The notes below the pieces were generated by a model. That model had not been told where the DNA came from. It did no database searches and worked only from the letters and a program-made list of their open reading frames with translations. This document shows positions 51,978 through 61,700 of a stretch of DNA of 64,000 nucleotides, piece by piece. The stretch lies in contig JAAEPW010000079.1 of assembly GCA_024232355.1 (NCBI GenBank), positions 6,605-70,604 on the forward strand, written 5' to 3'. Origin of the DNA: Chloroflexota bacterium (lineage in GTDB: Bacteria > Chloroflexota > Anaerolineae > B4-G1). Both the position numbers and the translations under genes were made by a program. How positions within the stretch are numbered: position 1 is the stretch's first letter; the number at the start of each line of letters is the position of its first letter.

Positions 51978-52757
51978 ATGAGTGGTTTCTTGCAAGAGAA
52001 ACAGTCTATGAACAGCATTGTTATCGATCAAGCCTACCAATTATTTCCTGTCCCTGTCAGGAATTTCTTCATGTCCGCTTTCCTGGTATTTGCAAGACCC
52101 AAAATGCGATCTCATTTTTCCCAGTTCATTTCCCCTGGCGACCTCGTCTTTGACATCGGTGCCAACAGAGGAGACCTAACCCACATCTTTTCAAGTTTGT
52201 GTGCTCAGGTTGTCTGTATTGACCCACAACCTCATTGCCTCGAGCTATTGCGAAAAAGATTTGCCTCTACTCCAAATAACACGATTGTTGGCAAAGGACT
52301 TGGTGACAAAGAAGGAAAATTGCCTTTTTACGTTTCCTCGCGTTCTCATAGCACGTGTACTTTTTCGACCAAGATGCAAATAAAAGGACGGTACACCCAC
52401 AAAGTTTGGGACGAGGTTATTGACGTCCCGGTGACCACCCTCGATGCACTGCTCGAAACTTTTGGAACCCCGGTATTCTGCAAGATAGATGTAGAGGGTT
52501 TTGAACTAAATGTCATTCAAGGGCTGCACTCTTCCAAGATTCCTGTTTTGTCCTATGAATTTACGCGCGAGTTTCTGGATGATGCCGAAAAATGTGCACA
52601 GCATTTAGATTCCCTGGGACGAGCCAGGTTCAACTATTCTCTCTATTTTAACTATTCCCTTCAGAACGATCAGTGGCTTGATCGCAATCAATTATACCTT
52701 GAATTAAAGCGTCACCGCAGCAAACACCTCTGTGGTGATATTTACATGCGTTTCTAG
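51978..52757 (+). CDS. FkbM-family methyltransferase
   Basis: S-adenosylmethionine-dependent O-methyltransferase, 259 aa, of the type that caps sugars in lipopolysaccharide, glycolipids or antibiotics. The AdoMet loop is LVFDIGANRGDLTHIFSSL (about residues 55-73), followed by VVCIDPQPHCLELL. The FkbM signature VFCKIDVEGFELNVIQGLHS sits near 170. The start may be ATG 51978 or ATG 52008; neither has a strong ribosome site. Its own promoter lies upstream. It stands close to AAC(3) and GNAT genes but with a different base composition. Confidence 0.87.
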   Translation: MSGFLQEKQSMNSIVIDQAYQLFPVPVRNFFMSAFLVFARPKMRSHFSQFISPGDLVFDIGANRGDLTHIFSSLCAQVVCIDPQPHCLELLRKRFASTPNNTIVGKGLGDKEGKLPFYVSSRSHSTCTFSTKMQIKGRYTHKVWDEVIDVPVTTLDALLETFGTPVFCKIDVEGFELNVIQGLHSSKIPVLSYEFTREFLDDAEKCAQHLDSLGRARFNYSLYFNYSLQNDQWLDRNQLYLELKRHRSKHLCGDIYMRF

Positions 52758-52791
52758 CTGTTACAAGCACGACTTTTTCAGGAATCAATCA

Positions 52792-53613
52792 ATGAAAGAA
52801 CAAAAAGTTGTCGAACGAACACAAGGGCGACCAGCAACCGTACAATCACAGAGTACAGACCTGACGGCCTTGGGCGTAACGCCCGGTATGGTACTGTTGG
52901 TCCATTCTTCCCTCAGTTCACTGGGCTGGGTTTGTGTCGGTCCTGTGGCCGTCATTTTGGCACTTGAAGATGCGTTGGGGCCCAACCCACAGGGAACGTT
53001 AGTGATGCCCACTCACACTGGCGATCTTTCGGACCCAGCAGACTGGCAGAACCCACCGGTACCAGAAGCATGGTGGGACACGATCCGCAAAACAATGCCG
53101 CCTTACGACCCTGACCTAACGCCAACGCGCGGGGTAGGCGTCATACCGGAGACATTTCGGAAACAAAAAGGAGCGCTGCGAAGCGATCACCCGCAATATT
53201 CCTTTGCCGCGTGGGGGGAAAAGGCCGCGCAGATCGTCGAGGACCACTCGCTGAACTTTGGGCTAGGTGAAAAATCGCCGCTGGCGCGAATTTATGACTT
53301 GGAGGGATGGGTGCTGCTGCTGGGAGTCGGCCACGAGAGCAACACGTCGATTCACCTGGCTGAATATCGCGCATCATACGCCAAACGACGTGTAGTAGAA
53401 AGTGGCGCGCCGATCACAGTCGATGGACGGCGAGAATGGGCCACGATACAAGACGTCAACATAGACGAGTCTGATTTCGAGGCGATAGGCGACAGCTTTG
53501 AGCGCGCGACGGAATACGTGCGTCGTGGGAAAGTGGCGGGGGCCGAGGCGCGATTGATGCCCCAGCGCGCCCTGGTTGACTATGCCGTGAAATGGATCGA
53601 ACAGAATCGCTAA
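52792..53613 (+). CDS. Aminoglycoside N(3)-acetyltransferase (AAC(3)) family protein
   Basis: A 273-aa acetyl-CoA-dependent enzyme of the AAC(3)/YokD fold. Landmarks are VLLVHSSLSSLGWV, GTLVMPTHTGDLSDP, PTRGVGVIPETFRK, SDHPQYSFAAWGEKA and LLLGVGHESNTSIHLAE, which include the catalytic His and substrate-binding acidic residues of the family. Not all members confer resistance, and chromosomal ones in environmental bacteria may act on other amines. ATG 52792 has AGGA upstream; the longer frame to 52732 overlaps the FkbM gene and is less likely. Confidence 0.9.
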   Translation: MKEQKVVERTQGRPATVQSQSTDLTALGVTPGMVLLVHSSLSSLGWVCVGPVAVILALEDALGPNPQGTLVMPTHTGDLSDPADWQNPPVPEAWWDTIRKTMPPYDPDLTPTRGVGVIPETFRKQKGALRSDHPQYSFAAWGEKAAQIVEDHSLNFGLGEKSPLARIYDLEGWVLLLGVGHESNTSIHLAEYRASYAKRRVVESGAPITVDGRREWATIQDVNIDESDFEAIGDSFERATEYVRRGKVAGAEARLMPQRALVDYAVKWIEQNR

Positions 53614-53626
53614 TAAAGGGGACATC

Positions 53627-54616
53627 ATGCCACTTGAAATCGTCGCATTGCAAGAAAAGCATTTGGAGGATGCCACCACGTTAGCCTGTGCTCGTTATAA
53701 AGAGTTACGCGAGCGCGTGCCATTGCTACCTACCCGTTACGAGGAAACCGACGTAATACATTCACTGCTCCGCGACATGATCGGGCAAACTCCCGGTGCG
53801 GCCGCAATTCAGAGCGGCCAACTCGTCGGCTTTTTGGTTGGATTTGTGATTCCCGATTTCCGGGGAAAGCGAACGGCCTTTAGCCCCGAGTGGGCCAACG
53901 CCGCGAATTTGCAAGCCAGCCGTCGCATCTATCAAGAGATGTACACGCACCTCTCCGCCCGCTGGGTGAGCGACGGCTGCTTCACGCACTTGGTCAGCAC
54001 GCTGGCTCACGACCGCGACGCCATCGACGGCTGGCACTGGCTGGGTTTTGGGCTGATGGCAACCGATGGAGTACGTGATCTCTATCCAACCAAGAGTCAT
54101 GCCGCCAACATCGAAATCCGCAGAGCTGGCTTGCAAGAACTCGACAAAGCGATACGGATGGACAAGGCCCTGGAGCGACACCTGGCCAGCGCTCCCACGT
54201 TCTTGTTCCCCGATGGTGCAAGCAGCAAAGACAAGCGAGAGCAACAGCAAAAAGAGTGGGTGACCAATCCAGCCAATGCACTGTTGTTGGCCTACCAAGG
54301 CACAGACGTAATAGGCTGCATAGGGCTAGGGCCCGCAAACCCTGATGCCTGCACCATCATCCAAGACGAGGGAACCACCAGCATTATGAGAGCGTTCACC
54401 CAAGAAAAAGCTCGCGGCAGGGGAATCGCTGCCGCACTGCTGAACCGCTCTCTGGAGTGGGCGCGGGCCGAGGGATACGAGCGCTGCGCGGTAGACTTTG
54501 AGCCGATGAACTTTCTCGCCGCTCGTTTCTGGATGAGGCACTTTCAACCAGTGTGCTACGCTCTGGGACGTCAAGTGGATGACCGTGTTGGTCAGACGCG
54601 CGAGAGATGTGAATGA
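53627..54616 (+). CDS. Two-domain GNAT acetyltransferase
   Basis: A 329-aa protein with two GNAT-type lobes. The first (residues 1-150) has AIQSGQLVGFLVGFVIP and the segment ASRRIYQEMYTHLSARWVSD. The second (about 155-320) has LLAYQGTDVIGCIGL and the acetyl-CoA loop FTQEKARGRGIAAALLNRSL, followed by CAVDFEPMNFLAARFWMRHF. Substrate unknown. GGGG upstream of ATG 53627 acts as the ribosome site. It follows AAC(3) by 13 bases, so they are probably cotranscribed. Confidence 0.86.
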   Translation: MPLEIVALQEKHLEDATTLACARYKELRERVPLLPTRYEETDVIHSLLRDMIGQTPGAAAIQSGQLVGFLVGFVIPDFRGKRTAFSPEWANAANLQASRRIYQEMYTHLSARWVSDGCFTHLVSTLAHDRDAIDGWHWLGFGLMATDGVRDLYPTKSHAANIEIRRAGLQELDKAIRMDKALERHLASAPTFLFPDGASSKDKREQQQKEWVTNPANALLLAYQGTDVIGCIGLGPANPDACTIIQDEGTTSIMRAFTQEKARGRGIAAALLNRSLEWARAEGYERCAVDFEPMNFLAARFWMRHFQPVCYALGRQVDDRVGQTRERCE

Positions 54617-54643
54617 CAAGAACGCAAACAGATACACCCGCCC

Positions 54644-54671
54644 TTGCTCACACCATCAAGGCGAGTATAAT
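54644..54671 (+). promoter_or_regulatory. Promoter of yajC
   Basis: TTGCTC (54644-54649), 16 bases, perfect TATAAT (54666-54671), followed by a 38-base leader with AGGAG before the GTG start. Confidence 0.7.
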
Positions 54672-54709
54672 ACACACTTTGATGACATCTATCAAATAGG
54701 AGCACAACC

Positions 54710-54973
54710 GTGGAAACTCAACAAATCTACATCCTGATTGGCCTTGTCGCATTGAGCGTGTTCATGTTCTTGCCCCAGTGGCAAGCCCGGCGGCGGCGAC
54801 AGAAACAGATGGACGCAATAAAAATCGGTGACCAAGTGATGACCGTGGGCGGCATCATTGGCAAGCTGACGCACCTGGACACCGAGAAAAATCGTGCCCG
54901 TGTCCAAGTCGCGTCTGACGTAGAGATCACGCTCGTGATCGCCGGTATCAGTCGCCCGATCGAGTCACTGTAA
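54710..54973 (+). CDS. yajC: YajC, Sec translocase accessory subunit
   Basis: Small membrane protein associated with SecDF that supports protein export. The 87-aa sequence has one N-terminal membrane helix (IYILIGLVALSVFMFLPQW), a basic stretch ARRRRQKQMDAIKIGDQVMT, the signature VGGIIGKL and an SH3-like remainder. Start codon is GTG with AGGAG upstream. It stands apart from secD/secF, which are not in this window, and leads a short operon with a PP2C phosphatase. Confidence 0.92.
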   Translation: METQQIYILIGLVALSVFMFLPQWQARRRRQKQMDAIKIGDQVMTVGGIIGKLTHLDTEKNRARVQVASDVEITLVIAGISRPIESL

Positions 54974-54981
54974 AAAGTCCG

Positions 54982-55686
54982 ATGGAAATTCAAGTCGCCG
55001 TCGCAAAAATAGGCAAGTGGGCCACCCGCGAGAGCGGAGATTCGCTCGAGATGATCGAACGTCCCCATGGCGGTTTCTCCTTTGTTCTGGTGGACGGCCA
55101 ACGCTCGGGGCAAGCGGCCAAAGCGATCAGCAATCTGGTGGCTCGCAAAGCCATCTCTGAACTGGCCGAAGGAGTCCGCGATGGAGCCGCCGCCCGCGCG
55201 GCCCACGACTATCTCTACACTCACAAAGGCGGCAAGGTCTCGGCTACACTCAACATTCTCTCGATAGACTTGGCCTCCAAGACGCTGGTGCTTTCCCGCA
55301 ACAACCACTGCCCCACCATCGTCATCACTCCCGACGACGGTTTTCGGTTACTCGACGAGCCGTCAGAATCCATCGGTGTGCGGCGTGGCACCAAGCCACA
55401 GATCACCGAACTGCCCCTAACCGAGAGAACGACCATCGTGATCTATACAGATGGTCTGGAGACAGCCGGCGCACGTTCCAGTCACATCTTTGACATCCCG
55501 GCGATGGTGCAGAAACTGATAATCGAAAACGACATCAGTGCCCAAAAGTTGGCCGACAGTCTGCTCGATCACGCCCTAATGCTGGACGATGGACGTTCTC
55601 ACGACGACATCAGTGTGCTAGTGTTGCGTATCCTAGACCGCACAGGCGACGATGTGCGCCGCCTGGCACTCCGAATCCCTTTGTGA
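54982..55686 (+). CDS. SpoIIE-type PP2C serine phosphatase
   Basis: A 234-aa single-domain phosphatase. The metal-binding blocks are FVLVDGQRSGQAAKAIS (first Asp), YTDGLETAGARSS (second Asp) and GRSHDDISVLVL (last Asp pair). It lacks any sensor domain, unlike the GAF-rich enzyme at 29.7 kb, so it is probably controlled by expression or by a partner. It lies eight bases after yajC, suggesting cotranscription with the export subunit and the RCK protein that follows. Confidence 0.86.
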   Translation: MEIQVAVAKIGKWATRESGDSLEMIERPHGGFSFVLVDGQRSGQAAKAISNLVARKAISELAEGVRDGAAARAAHDYLYTHKGGKVSATLNILSIDLASKTLVLSRNNHCPTIVITPDDGFRLLDEPSESIGVRRGTKPQITELPLTERTTIVIYTDGLETAGARSSHIFDIPAMVQKLIIENDISAQKLADSLLDHALMLDDGRSHDDISVLVLRILDRTGDDVRRLALRIPL

Positions 55687-55694
55687 GGTGAACT

Positions 55695-56822
55695 ATGCGC
55701 TCCCAAAAGTTTCGCCGAAATCTCAAAGCGCTGTGGCGGGACGTTCGGGTGTTGACCAACCAGTTTCGCATATCTCTCTTTGTCTTTGCCATACTCTTGT
55801 GCATAGGCACCTTGGCCTTGCACTTTTTCTACGTGGATCCCGACACTCCTGGACAGCGTCTCGATTGGGTCGAGGCACTGCACGCGACCTTTAAACTCAT
55901 CTTTTTCGAGACACTACTCGAGTTTCCCGATGCACTGGGGCTGCGCATCCTGTTCTTTGTCCTTCCACCCATCGGACTAGCCGTCGTTGCCGAGGGTGTC
56001 CTGCGCTTTGGTGTAGCGCTACTCAACATTCGCGAGCGAAAGGAGGCCTGGCAAATGGCCATCGCTTCAACCTACCGTGACCATATCATCGTTTGCGGCC
56101 TGGGACGGACCGGCTACCGGGTCGTAAAAGTTCTGCTCCGCCTGGGAGAAGAGGTTATCGGCATCGAACATAACGCCGAGAGCCCATTCCTGGAAGAAAT
56201 CCACGAGATGAAAGTGCCCGTGTTACTGGGCGATGCCCGACACGATGATATGCTAGAGCAAGCCCGCGTGCAGGAAGCATCTGCCATCGTCATCTGTACA
56301 GAGGATGATTTGACAAGCCTGGCAATCGCACTCGAAGCTAGAGAGATCACCCCAGAAATCAAAGTGGTGATGCGCATGTTTGACACCCACCTGGCGGAAA
56401 AGGTACGAAGCGGATTCGACATTCACACCGCTTTTAGCACCTCGGCACTGGCAGCCCCGGTCTTTGCCGCCGCTGCTACACGCGCTCAGATTGACCACTC
56501 GTTCTATGTAGACGACGTACTAATGAATGTGTCACGGACGACCGTACAACCTGGCTCGGCGTTGGAAGGCCGTACCGTTGCCGATGTAGAAAAAGAGCTT
56601 GACATCTCGATCATCCTGTACAAAGGATCAGACGTTCTGGATATGCATCCAGCACCCAACATCACCTTGCACCCCAATGACTACCTGGTAGTCTTTGCCT
56701 CATTAGATGCCCTATCCCACTTGCACGAGATGAATGGCGGAAAATTCATCCCATCCCGACAAAAGACCAGCAGCCCACGCCCCCGCCGTTCGTGGCTGGC
56801 CCGATTACTGTCCAAAAAATAG
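55695..56822 (+). CDS. RCK-domain (TrkA-N/TrkA-C) potassium-channel-like protein with an atypical pore
   Basis: A 375-aa membrane protein. Two hydrophobic segments (about residues 25-48 and 88-110) flank a short re-entrant-like stretch FKLIFFETLLEFPDALGL that lacks the TVGYGD selectivity filter of K+ channels. The cytoplasmic part has a Rossmann-type TrkA-N domain (IIVCGLGRTGYRVVKVLL, IGIEHN, VLLGDARHDDML) and a TrkA-C domain (about 285-350). The RCK half should bind NAD(H) or a nucleotide and gate the membrane part. Whether it conducts K+ is doubtful. Eight bases separate it from the phosphatase gene. Confidence 0.85.
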   Translation: MRSQKFRRNLKALWRDVRVLTNQFRISLFVFAILLCIGTLALHFFYVDPDTPGQRLDWVEALHATFKLIFFETLLEFPDALGLRILFFVLPPIGLAVVAEGVLRFGVALLNIRERKEAWQMAIASTYRDHIIVCGLGRTGYRVVKVLLRLGEEVIGIEHNAESPFLEEIHEMKVPVLLGDARHDDMLEQARVQEASAIVICTEDDLTSLAIALEAREITPEIKVVMRMFDTHLAEKVRSGFDIHTAFSTSALAAPVFAAAATRAQIDHSFYVDDVLMNVSRTTVQPGSALEGRTVADVEKELDISIILYKGSDVLDMHPAPNITLHPNDYLVVFASLDALSHLHEMNGGKFIPSRQKTSSPRPRRSWLARLLSKK

Positions 56823-56941
56823 CACAAAAATGCGCGAGTAACGAATATCGAAAAAGAGCGAGACGTTACAACAAAACAGTTCGCGCAACACACAAATTTA
56901 CCCGCTCTAAAAAGGTCAAACTGGTGAAAAAGACCAAAAAT

Positions 56942-57295
56942 ATGAGCCAACCACTGATCGCAGTGGTCGGCCCATGCACGTCGGGCAAATCAACCCTCGT
57001 CCAAGCACTGCGGACACGAGGATACAACGCACGCGAGGTAGTCCAGGAACATTCATACGTACCCGCGATGTGGCAGCACATCACCCAGCCCGACCTGCTC
57101 ATCTACCTGGACGTCTCTTGGGAGATTGCCCAGCAGCGCCGCCCCACTGACACCGGAACAAATTGGTGGGACGAACTAGCAAAACGACTACGTCACGCTC
57201 GACAACATACAGACCTCTACATCAACACCGACGCATTAGGGCCACAACAAGTACTAGACAAAGCTCTGGTTCTCCTCAAACAAGTCGCAATCTGA
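56942..57295 (+). CDS. Small P-loop kinase-like protein
   Basis: A 117-aa protein starting with the P-loop, PLIAVVGPCTSGKSTLVQAL, then a helix and VVQEHSYVPAMW, DLLIYLDVSWEIAQQRRPT and a final YINTDALGPQQVLDKAL. It resembles short nucleotide or metabolite kinases such as adenylate- or dephospho-CoA-kinase relatives, but no substrate signature is clear. I start at ATG 56942, directly before the P-loop; the frame is open back to 56792 inside the RCK gene, which is unlikely to be real. Last gene of the yajC operon. Confidence 0.78.
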   Translation: MSQPLIAVVGPCTSGKSTLVQALRTRGYNAREVVQEHSYVPAMWQHITQPDLLIYLDVSWEIAQQRRPTDTGTNWWDELAKRLRHARQHTDLYINTDALGPQQVLDKALVLLKQVAI

Positions 57296-57305
57296 ACCGC
57301 CGTGT

Positions 57306-57486
57306 TTAGGGGATTCCAGAGAAACAAATCTCCCAAACAGATTTTGTGATGCAGTCAACGACACCCTGTAAAGGCAGATTATGGTGGAATTCCTCGAGCT
57401 TTTCCGGTTATTTTGTAACTTGCGTGCGATTTATGAGCTTTTCCAGTGTAAATTTTGGGAGGACTTGAATTGGAAAAGCCTTACTT
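57306..57486 (+). repeat. Dispersed ~180 bp repeat, copy B
   Basis: Direct-strand copy of the repeat at 949-1131, beginning TTAGGGGATTCC and ending AAAAGCCTTACT. As with copy A, its far end runs into the promoter of the next gene in the same direction, here a ketopantoate-reductase-like gene. An in-frame stop breaks the peptide that copy A could encode. It occupies most of the 283-base gap 57296-57578. Confidence 0.85.
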
Positions 57487-57512
57487 GTATATCTCACCTT
57501 AACAGATATAAT
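57485..57512 (+). promoter_or_regulatory. Promoter at the edge of repeat copy B
   Basis: TTGTAT (57485-57490), 16 bases, perfect TATAAT (57507-57512). The -35 box overlaps the last bases of the repeat, so insertion of the repeat may have helped create it. Confidence 0.6.
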
Positions 57513-57578
57513 GCCGTGCATTGAAACCAGAGCAACCTGAAAGAATAAAAAGGTTAGTACTCGAAAGGAAAAAGCGCA

Positions 57579-58646
57579 ATGACGTCACATACAAACAATA
57601 AACAGCGGTTGCTGTTGATGGGCTGCGGCGGTGTGGGCGGCGTGATCGCTGGCGGGCTATTACGAGCCGGGCACAATCTCACGATCGTTACTCACAACGA
57701 AACGATTTGTCAGGCGATCGGCGCAAATCAGGGACTCGGTCTTGCCACGCCCGATGGACAATGGACCGTGCCCGCGCCCGCTCACGTACATCTGAACAAA
57801 ACTTTGGAACCTTTCGACGCGGTATATATGGCTATGAAGGGCACTGGAGTAGAACAAGCCGCGCGGGACGTAAAGGATTATCTAGCGCCAGAGGGATACG
57901 CCGTTACTTTTCAAAACGGTGTGGTAGAAGACCGAGTAAGTGCAATCTTGGGTCGGGAACGAGTGATCGGCGCGCTGGTGGGCTGGGGTGCTACCATGCA
58001 CGCACCGGGCGTCTACGAGATGACGTCTCACGGGGAGAACGTTATCGGCGAGTTGGACGGCCAATTAACACCACGAGTGCGCCAACTCAAGGCCACCTTG
58101 GAATCCGTCGCGCCGACTACCGCGTCGACCAACATCTATGGCATCCTGTGGAGCAAATTGACGCTCAATTGCGCCACTTCTGCAACAGGTGCTGTGACCG
58201 GCCAACTGCTGGGCGAGATGTTGTGGCGCAACGCCGGGCGGCGGCTCGCCCTGGCGATCTTTAGCGAGGTAGTAGACGTAGCACAAGCGCACGGAATATC
58301 GCTGGAACCGGTGGGCGGCACGCTAGACGTTCAGCAACTCTATTTGCCTCCCCACCGTCGTGGGCGCGGCGTCGGCCTCGATTTGATCGTCAAGCACGCC
58401 ATTATGTTGATCGTGGGATCGAAATTCCGCCGTCTCAAATCATCCATGCTCCAAAGCATTGAGCGAGGCCGCCGGGCAGAAATCGATTTTCTCAATGGTT
58501 ATGTGGCAGAGCGAGGCAAGGAAAAAGGTGTGCCGACGCCAATCAACACAGCATTGACGACAATGGTGCGAGAGGTCGAAGCGGGCACGCGGCAAATCAG
58601 CCCCGACAATTTGGCCGAGTTGTTACCTTGTATTGAGAAAGGATAG
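57579..58646 (+). CDS. 2-dehydropantoate 2-reductase (PanE/ApbA) family protein
   Basis: NADPH-dependent reductase family that makes pantoate for coenzyme A. The 355-aa protein has the N-terminal Rossmann motif RLLLMGCGGVGGVIAGGLL, the later AVYMAMKGTGVEQAA and VTFQNGVVEDRV, and the C-terminal domain with ILWSKLTLNCATSATGAVTG and SSMLQSIERGRRAEIDFLNG, which holds the catalytic Lys (in the WSKL segment) and Glu. It is longer than classic PanE (about 300 aa), so a related ketoacid reductase is possible. AAAGGA precedes ATG 57579. Confidence 0.88.
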   Translation: MTSHTNNKQRLLLMGCGGVGGVIAGGLLRAGHNLTIVTHNETICQAIGANQGLGLATPDGQWTVPAPAHVHLNKTLEPFDAVYMAMKGTGVEQAARDVKDYLAPEGYAVTFQNGVVEDRVSAILGRERVIGALVGWGATMHAPGVYEMTSHGENVIGELDGQLTPRVRQLKATLESVAPTTASTNIYGILWSKLTLNCATSATGAVTGQLLGEMLWRNAGRRLALAIFSEVVDVAQAHGISLEPVGGTLDVQQLYLPPHRRGRGVGLDLIVKHAIMLIVGSKFRRLKSSMLQSIERGRRAEIDFLNGYVAERGKEKGVPTPINTALTTMVREVEAGTRQISPDNLAELLPCIEKG

Positions 58647-58746
58647 TGAGCGGGCCAGCACAAGAGCAGACCCTGAGCAGGCAAATGGTTTATCCGATCA
58701 GTTGGAACGAGTTTCATCCACACAGTTCAAAAAAGGAGAATCAAAA

Positions 58747-61700
58747 ATGGAATCAAGTATCAGGAAAAGCATAGCTCTTGTGCTGGTTATACTCATAGCA
58801 GCAGGCTTGTTCTTTCTCACAATCGCTACAGTACAAGGGCAGGCAATCGAACAACCACCCGCCACACCAGCGCCAGACGACCAGACTGCCCTACATCACC
58901 CTCCCGATACCATCAACCCAAGTGAGCGGGACAGTTCCAGGCATCAGGCGGCGCCCGCTCCTCAACGCCCAGCGAGCACGTCGGCCCTTGCGCCCGTGCT
59001 GCTCATCCTGGATAACAATCCCTGGAACACAATCACCATCCAGAACGTCCTGAACAGGTACCGCATTCCCTACGACATGATCGGCTCATCCGATATTTCC
59101 GCCACAGACATCTCACCCTATCCGGTCGTCATCATCCCCAGCGTCCAGAACACCAGCTACTATAGCACGTACGACGCCAACATATCAAAGTTCGAGACCT
59201 ACGTCACCAATGGCGGCATCCTGGAATTCCACGGCGCTACTTATGGCTACGCTCCTCTCCTTCCAGGGGGTGTCCTGAACTTTTACGACACGAATAACGA
59301 CAACTATGTGGAAGAGCCAGATCACCCCCTGGTGTCCTTGGTGGAGGACGTTGTCCCCAACCCTTTCCCTGGCGGTGCGGCCAGCCACAATTATTTCAGC
59401 AACACCATCACTGGCACCACCATCATCTGCACACAGGGCGAGGTATCTGGCGGCAACCCCACCCTGATCGAGTACCCGTATGGCGACGGATTCGTCATTG
59501 CCTCTGGCCAGACGATGGAATATTATTACCCCCGGCAGTCCGGGGCGGGCCTCATCCTCCCCAATATGATCCTCTACGCCTATTCGCGCGCGACGGGCCT
59601 TGCTATGCTGGTCCCCGGCCAACAACACCGGGGAGACACGCCTGGCTCTGTCGTCAGTTACACCATGACCCTGTGGAACCTGACGGGCATCACCGACACC
59701 TTTGATCTGACGGTCACGGGCAACGTCTGGCCGACCACCTTTTGGGACGACGGCCCGATCACCCGCACGGGCACGCTCTCCAATTACGGCTCTGCCGACT
59801 TTAGTGTGCAGGTGAGCATCCCGCCAGGGGCATCGTCCGGCGACGTGGACACCGTCGACATCCAGGCCACCTCCGTCACCTCTCCCACCGACTATGCCAG
59901 CACAGCCGCCATCACCACCAGCGCGATCTGCGGCCCCAACCTCGCTTTTAGCGGTCAATCGGAGATGATCCGGGGTAATCTGGACGACGTCTATGACTAT
60001 GGCGGTCAAGCGTTCGCCCAAGTATACGTCTATGTCTACGGCGAAGCAAACAACGGTTACCTGGACGCCGTCGTCTCCGGCTATGACCCCGGCAGCGATG
60101 CGTGGCAGGTCATAGCCCAGCAAGTGGATGGCGTCAGCGGCGGCGTCGCCAACCATTATCCCTTCTCCCCATCCTACACGGCGGTGCGGGTGCAGTTGGA
60201 CGACACCGATAACAACGGCCTGGTCTGGTACGATTACGACCTTACCGTCTGCCGGGAACCGGCGGTGGACATATCGCCCCAGTCACAGGAGAATCTCGGC
60301 CACCGGGGAACGACCGTCATTTACACCCAGACGGTGAGCAACTATACGATGGTCAGCGATAGCTTTGATCTGACGATCAAATACAACACGTGGCCCGTCA
60401 CCCTGTGGAGCAACGGCGCACAAATCAGTGACACAGGAACGTTGGTCGACCAGGAAACCTTTACTGTCAGCGCCCGAATCGAGGTTCCTGCCGACGCCAG
60501 TGCAGGCGATGCTGACAAGTTCATCATCCAGGCCCAATCCACCACCGATCCCTCCATCTCTGACACCACGTTCCTACGCACGACCGTGATCGCCCGCCAA
60601 TGGGTGCAAGCCTTTAGCGACAATTGGTCGCCAGACGAAACGTACGAGCGGGAGCAGTATCTGGACATCGTGGGTACGAGCAACGTCACCGCCGTGCAGA
60701 TGACCGACGACACGGTCTGGCAGGGCGGCCCGCCCGTCGTGGCGGCCTATCCCCAGTACAGCATCGTCGCTGCCTGGGGCAGTCGCCTGTACCAAAATGA
60801 CAGCGCCCTCTATCACAATATCGAATACGCCGCGTTCGACCTCGACGGCAGAATTGTCAGCCCCGTCACCCGAGTCTCGGACAATATCAGTGTCACCACC
60901 AACACCTTTGAGCGTCAACCCACCCTGGCGGTTGACCCGGTGGACGGTGCTGTGCTCGTCGCGTGGCATCGGGACGTAAACACAGACAACGTCTATTATG
61001 CAATGCGCAACAAGGTCGGCGGCGAAATAGCTCCCCCCACTGCACTGACGACCGACACAACATCCGCGTTCAAAAATGATCCTACGTCGGCAGCGGCCTT
61101 TGGCAGTGGAGGCTTTGTCATCGCCTGGGAGCACGAGAATACGACTGACAACATAGCAGACGTCCACTATGCCGTCATCAGCCGCACTGGAGAGGTGATC
61201 TCTGGGCCGATCCAACTGACCCACAACACGGGGTCAGAAGATGACTATCGCCCCCGCGCCAACCGGCTGGCAGACGGCAACGTGATGCTCACTTGGTATG
61301 GCAGCCACGGTTCCGGATTCGACGTCTATTACGCTGTGGTGGACAGCGCCGGAGACATCGTCCACCCGATCACCCAACTGACCGACGTTTCGAACGGTGC
61401 CTACGATCCTGACGCCGTGGGTCTAAAAAACGGGAACACCATCGTTGTATGGCGGCAGGCGGGCTACTATCCCGAGTATGGGAGTCAGCCCGCCTACGCT
61501 GTTCTGAACAGCGCCTACAGCGCCACCATCCCTATCACGACACCTGTCATCATTACCAATACCTTGTCGAACGACAACTATGACATCTCCATAGCCCGCG
61601 ACGGCGACGATAACGCCGTCCTTACCTGGATGGAAACCAGTGGGTGGCACATGTACTATGCCCTGGTGGACAATGGCGGCACAGTGCAGACCTGGCCGAT

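Noticed and set aside
51978..54616. An antibiotic resistance island based on AAC(3)
   Set aside because: AAC(3)-fold proteins are common in environmental chromosomes, there is no mobile element beside it, and the substrate cannot be told from sequence.
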